Assembly (NCBI GenBank): GCA_964564695.1
Contig: CAZMCC010000092.1
Location: forward strand, 1 to 15,865
Length of the DNA stretch: 15,865 bases
Source: CAZMCC01 sp964564695
Lineage (GTDB): Bacteria; Planctomycetota; Phycisphaerae; Phycisphaerales; UBA1924
Direction of reading: 5' to 3'
The stretch's first letter is position 1; the number at the start of each line of letters is the position of its first letter. Below are positions 12,870 to 15,865 of the stretch, one piece after another. The translations under genes and the position numbers were made by a program. Below the pieces are notes generated by a model. That model was not told the DNA's origin, did not search any database, and was given only the letters and a program-made list of their open reading frames with translations.

Positions 12870-13742
12870 ATGGAACTCACGAGCCTGCGGTATTTCAAAG
12901 CGGTCGCGACGGGCGGGCACATGACGCGTGCGGCCCAGGCGATGGGCGTGACCCAGCCCGCGCTGTCGGCGGCCATCAAGAAGCTCGAGACCGAAGTCGG
13001 CACGGCACTGCTGCACCGCGTCGGACGCGGCCTCGAACTCACCGAGGCGGGGCGCGTGTTCCTTGTGCACGCCGAGGAGGCGTTGCGACAGGCCGAGGCC
13101 GGCGTGACGGCCGTGCGCGAGCTGGTGGGGCTCGAGCGCGGCAGCGTGCGGATCGGCGGCGGGGCGACGGCGACCGAGTACCTGCTGCCGCCGGTGGTGT
13201 CGGCGGTGCGGCGTGATCACCCGGGGCTGAAGTTCAGCGTGCGCGAGGCGGGGTCGAACGCGGTGGCGTTGGCGGTGCTGTCGGGGGAACTGGACCTGGG
13301 GATCGTGACGCTGCCGGTGGATGTGCCGGGGGCGGACGACCTGTCGCGCACACCCCTGGTGGAGGATGAGCTGCGCCTGATCGAGCCGGACCGCACGCGG
13401 GCCGACGCGTTCCGGTGGAAGGAACTCGCGGGCCAGCCGGTGATCGGGTTCGAGGCGGGATCGGCGGTGCGCGGCGTGATCGACGCCGCGGCTGCCAAGG
13501 CGGGCGTGAGCCTGAATTACGTGATGGAGCTGCGGTCGATCGAAGGGATCAAGCGGATGGTGGCGGCGGGGATCGGCGCGGGGTTCGTGAGCCGGTTTGC
13601 GCTTGGAGAGGGCGAGGGACGGGTGTGCCGCGAGGGGAAATTGGCGAGAAGGCTGGTGATCGTGAAGCGGCGAGATAGGAAGCTATCGACGGCGGCGGGG
13701 GAGGTGGAGCGGAGATTGCTGGGGAGCGTGGGAAGGCGCTGA
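12870..13742 (+). CDS. LysR-family transcriptional regulator
   Basis: 290 residues. N-terminal winged helix-turn-helix typical of LysR: residues 4-61, with recognition region MTRAAQAMGVTQPALSAAIK followed by KLETEVGTALLHRVGRGLEL and TEAG. A linker helix (65-88) leads to a periplasmic-binding-protein-like effector domain (about 90-290: GSVRIGGGATATEYLLPPVV, GELDLGIVTLPV, AGIGAGFVSRFAL). LysR proteins usually control a divergent gene and bind a small metabolite. Here nothing is divergent to it; the nuclease-like gene is 9 nt upstream on the same strand, and the R-M genes converge on it. The target is therefore not evident; autoregulation from the promoter region upstream of 12156 is possible. 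No strong Shine-Dalgarno; translation may depend on the upstream gene. 42 nt separate its stop from the methyltransferase stop. Confidence 0.93.
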   Translation: MELTSLRYFKAVATGGHMTRAAQAMGVTQPALSAAIKKLETEVGTALLHRVGRGLELTEAGRVFLVHAEEALRQAEAGVTAVRELVGLERGSVRIGGGATATEYLLPPVVSAVRRDHPGLKFSVREAGSNAVALAVLSGELDLGIVTLPVDVPGADDLSRTPLVEDELRLIEPDRTRADAFRWKELAGQPVIGFEAGSAVRGVIDAAAAKAGVSLNYVMELRSIEGIKRMVAAGIGAGFVSRFALGEGEGRVCREGKLARRLVIVKRRDRKLSTAAGEVERRLLGSVGRR

Positions 13743-13784
13743 TGCTGCTGCAAATACGGCAGTGAACCGGGAAGGGTGGTCGGG

Positions 13785-15314
13785 TCAATTTGACCACAGA
13801 GTCGGCTTCGCGTGACTTGCTGAGTCCGATTCAGGTTGCCGGCAGAGTTGCTCGAATTGCGAACTCATGTTCAAGGTCGAAGCGAGCTGCTTCAGGCCCA
13901 GACGACGGAGCAGGTCCACCGTGATGGGACGCTTGGCATCCCAGAACACAAATGCCGAGTAGAACTCGCGGGCGGGTTCGCTGTTGAGCATCGACGCGAT
14001 GAACTCGGCCTCGACTTGTCCCCGGCACGGCACGAAGTAACAGGTGTCGTCGAGCACGACCGGCTTGCCTCCGTGAGGGCCAATGACCTTGAAGTCGAGC
14101 TTCTTGTAGAGTCCGGCGATTCCGACTTTCCACGGCGCGAATGAGTATTCACCGACGCCGAACATCGAGAACCTCGGTCTGTTCTTGTAGATCACACTCG
14201 CTCGCCGGTCCATCCGATCCGCATTCGCCTGCAAGTACCCCCAGGTGCGGGGCGCGATTGCGGCGATCGTCGAGGTATCTTCACCCACGCCGCGCTGAGT
14301 CACCAACATCCAGCGGCGCGGAGAATCGACCCGCCCGTTCCCGAGATCCGATGCCTTGAGCATCGGGTACACTAAATCGGGCTCGATATCGACGGGCGTG
14401 CCGTCGCCGGCGAGCCACTCCCCCGGCATTCCCGCAAGCTCCGCCACCTGTGAGCAATCGTGCTTGATCCCGGAGCGCCAACGGTACACCTCTGCACCTT
14501 CAAGGTGTCGCCAGCGGTCGTGCAATTCGGTATTGGCCAGCAACTGACCATCACGAAAGCCGATCGTTGCGGATGGGTTTGATGCCGTGAGAGACGGGAA
14601 CACCTGTGCGGTCAGTTCGGTTGCTTTGCCCCCGAAGCGGCACACCCAAAGGCACGCGTCGACCGCGGCGTCAAATTCAGCTGCCGAATCGATACGGTAC
14701 AGCGATGCATCCCGCACCGGCGTGCCGGCGCGCCAGAGATGAGCCATGAGTTTGCGTGCAACGGCACTCTTGCAGAGCATCGCCAGCACGGCGTCGCGAT
14801 CGGCCAAGAGGTGCGAGAGGTGGAGAAGCATCGCCTCCGAAATGTCGAAGTTGCTCTTCCCCGTAATGGCGTCCATTCCCGCGAGCCGCTGAAAGTTCGA
14901 TTTCTCAGGCAGGTTCGCGCTACCACCCGCGGATAGCTGCGCGTTGGTGACCCATGGCGGATTGCCGATCACCAGGAGCGGATCGGCCAGTTGTGCAAGG
15001 GCCGCCGGCCAGTCGAACCCGAAGAAATTTGAGCCATGGACGCGGATTCGCGGGCCGTCCGCCCGATCTCGTCGACGTTCCTCCAACGCTTCGAGGTAGC
15101 GAGGCTGTACCTCGATTGCTACGGCGTTGTCGAAGCCGGGGAACTGGTCGGCAGCGGCATAGAGCATGTTTCCCACGCCGCACGATGGCTCGACCATTGA
15201 CGCGGGTGAGAAGCCGGTTTCGGCAACGAGATTGCAGACTTGCCGCGCCAGCCCGATCGGGGTCTGAAAGTCCCCGAACTCGACCTTTCTGGCGAGACGC
15301 GCGGTTGATTCCAT
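13785..15314 (-). CDS. DNA N-methyltransferase of a Type II R-M system (NPPW motif)
   Basis: 509 residues. Transfers methyl from S-adenosylmethionine to an exocyclic amino group in DNA, probably N6 of adenine. Seen: motif X region DFQTPIGLARQV (15-26); motif I VEPSCGVGNML (41-51), a variant of DPxCGxGxFL; acidic motif II IEVQ (Glu68); catalytic motif IV GNPPW (117-121); and a KSAVARKL strand-helix (182-189). Order X-I-IV with a long C-terminal target-recognition region (about 230-480) fits the gamma class. Pro-Pro-Trp is commoner in adenine than in cytosine-N4 enzymes, but the base is not certain. The endonuclease-like gene ends 6 nt upstream of ATG 15314. G+C is near 55% in sampled lines, against well over 65% to the left, and codons ending in A/T are more frequent, which suggests transfer. 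A TAGGGT at 15323-15328 lies 8 nt before the ATG but overlaps the upstream stop. Confidence 0.9.
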   Translation of the reverse strand: MESTARLARKVEFGDFQTPIGLARQVCNLVAETGFSPASMVEPSCGVGNMLYAAADQFPGFDNAVAIEVQPRYLEALEERRRDRADGPRIRVHGSNFFGFDWPAALAQLADPLLVIGNPPWVTNAQLSAGGSANLPEKSNFQRLAGMDAITGKSNFDISEAMLLHLSHLLADRDAVLAMLCKSAVARKLMAHLWRAGTPVRDASLYRIDSAAEFDAAVDACLWVCRFGGKATELTAQVFPSLTASNPSATIGFRDGQLLANTELHDRWRHLEGAEVYRWRSGIKHDCSQVAELAGMPGEWLAGDGTPVDIEPDLVYPMLKASDLGNGRVDSPRRWMLVTQRGVGEDTSTIAAIAPRTWGYLQANADRMDRRASVIYKNRPRFSMFGVGEYSFAPWKVGIAGLYKKLDFKVIGPHGGKPVVLDDTCYFVPCRGQVEAEFIASMLNSEPAREFYSAFVFWDAKRPITVDLLRRLGLKQLASTLNMSSQFEQLCRQPESDSASHAKPTLWSN

Positions 15315-15320
15315 CGACCA

Positions 15321-15761
15321 TTACCCTATGCGCCTGATGCCGTCGATCTTTCCTGCTTGTTCGATGACCCGTGTGTACTGCAGCCGCCACTGAAGAGCAT
15401 TCGAGATCGTCAGATACCCCTGTTCGGGCCGCTTGTTCAGCAGATCTTCTGCGATCTTTGCCGCTTCGATCTCATCGACCGGCAGATTCCTGTCGGTCAT
15501 GTAGGCAATTAGATCGTCTGCGTTGCCCTGGTTGTCGAGAATCTGAAGCAGTCCTCGCGTCGCCTGGAAGTCGGCGGTGCGATCGGCTTCAACAAAGATG
15601 ACGTGTTGAATTTTGAGCCTGGCTGTCCTGGCTCTTCTGTCGTCGGTCTTTTCATAGACGAAAACGAGCAGGCTGTACCCCAGCCCGAAGATCTTCTGGC
15701 GAGCCGACCTGAACGGGCACGATGACTGCGGCTGCTTGATCGACGTGACCTTGATGTCCAC
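15321..15761 (-). CDS. Type II restriction endonuclease-like protein, N-terminus uncertain
   Basis: Open frame of 146 residues from the first usable start (GTG 15761) to TAA 15321. It reads like a PD-(D/E)xK restriction enzyme: just before and at this start the frame gives GIDFPDIGVDIKVTSIKQPQ, where PD and DIK supply the acidic residues and Lys of the active site. QSSCPFRSARQKIFGLGYSL and LVFVYEKTDD follow. Starting at GTG 15761 would delete half of that site, so the true protein must begin upstream. It precedes the methyltransferase by 6 nt on the same strand, the classic layout of a Type II pair, and shares its lower G+C (50% in one sampled line). The specificity cannot be read. Alternative: a degraded endonuclease retained beside an active methyltransferase. 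Confidence 0.65.
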   Translation of the reverse strand: MDIKVTSIKQPQSSCPFRSARQKIFGLGYSLLVFVYEKTDDRRARTARLKIQHVIFVEADRTADFQATRGLLQILDNQGNADDLIAYMTDRNLPVDEIEAAKIAEDLLNKRPEQGYLTISNALQWRLQYTRVIEQAGKIDGIRRIG

Positions 15762-15865
15762 ACCGATGTCTGGGAAGTCGATCCCTTTTGCGGCATTCCC
15801 CTGCTCAAATGAATACTGAGCGCTGCGTAAGTCCGTGACTCACATCGTGACTCCGGGGATCGCGA
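15762..15865 (-). other. Upstream coding-like stretch of the endonuclease, with in-frame TGA
   Basis: The endonuclease frame stays open from 15761 up to 15839 and reads VTDLRSAQYSFEQGNAAKGI then DFPDIG, which looks like protein. It is closed by TGA at 15842-15840, and no ATG, GTG, TTG or CTG lies between the TGA and 15761. Either the gene is interrupted here (in-frame stop or frameshift), an unusual start is used, or the assembly has an error. An upstream gene ending at this TGA (frame reading ...AIPGVTM) is also possible; the window ends too soon to tell. Confidence 0.5.

Noticed and set aside
13776..13797. GTGGTC/GACCAC stem and the GGTCAA-T-TTGACC palindrome between convergent LysR and methyltransferase genes
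   Set aside because: Short stem, no T run in either direction, and it overlaps the methyltransferase stop; not strong enough to call a terminator or an operator.
15323..15328. TAGGGT as a leaderless promoter for the methyltransferase
   Set aside because: It overlaps the last codons and stop of the endonuclease gene, where the bases are explained by coding; the operon arrangement makes a separate promoter unnecessary, so it was not counted in the TANNNT pattern.

Overview
The window is GC-rich bacterial chromosome (single lines in the middle reach almost 80% G+C). It is gene-dense and most likely from a planctomycete of the Phycisphaerae type. That assignment is inference. It rests on membrane proteins built on the ribbon pattern CxxCxYD-x(8)-CPEC, on a Tat-exported Rossmann-fold enzyme, on lipoproteins with long Ala/Gly-rich linkers, and on the rarity of Shine-Dalgarno sites. 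No RNA genes and no CRISPR array were seen.

Left part (224-6462, all +): a coiled-coil lipoprotein, a secreted HEAT-repeat protein, then a two-gene operon for a peptide/nickel-type ABC importer (solute-binding protein overlapping a DppB-type permease by 4 nt). The second permease and the ATPases are not in the window. The operon is followed 10 nt later by a perfect 36-bp inverted repeat whose arms are themselves hairpins, a REP-doublet-like element.

Middle (6589-9020, +): L-aspartate oxidase (nadB, first step of NAD synthesis), translationally coupled to a small lipoprotein of unknown function. A convergent intergenic region with a terminator-like hairpin and copy A of a roughly 110-bp imperfect palindromic repeat follows.

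Minus-strand block (11939 down to 9288): two zinc-ribbon membrane proteins and a Tat-exported NAD-dependent epimerase/dehydratase-like protein. Copy B of the palindromic repeat lies in the divergent region upstream of it.

Right part: a + strand pair (12156-13742) joins a small protein with PD-(D/E)xK-like residues to a LysR-type regulator. Convergent to it, on the minus strand at the window edge, is a candidate Type II restriction-modification pair (adenine-type N-methyltransferase and endonuclease-like protein). Its G+C is visibly lower (about 50-55% in sampled lines), which suggests horizontal acquisition. The endonuclease frame appears broken or without a start at its N-terminus.

A theme across the window is that four genes have a TANNNT box 5-8 nt upstream of the ATG and no Shine-Dalgarno, as expected for leaderless mRNAs. 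Two other genes have clear Shine-Dalgarno sites.
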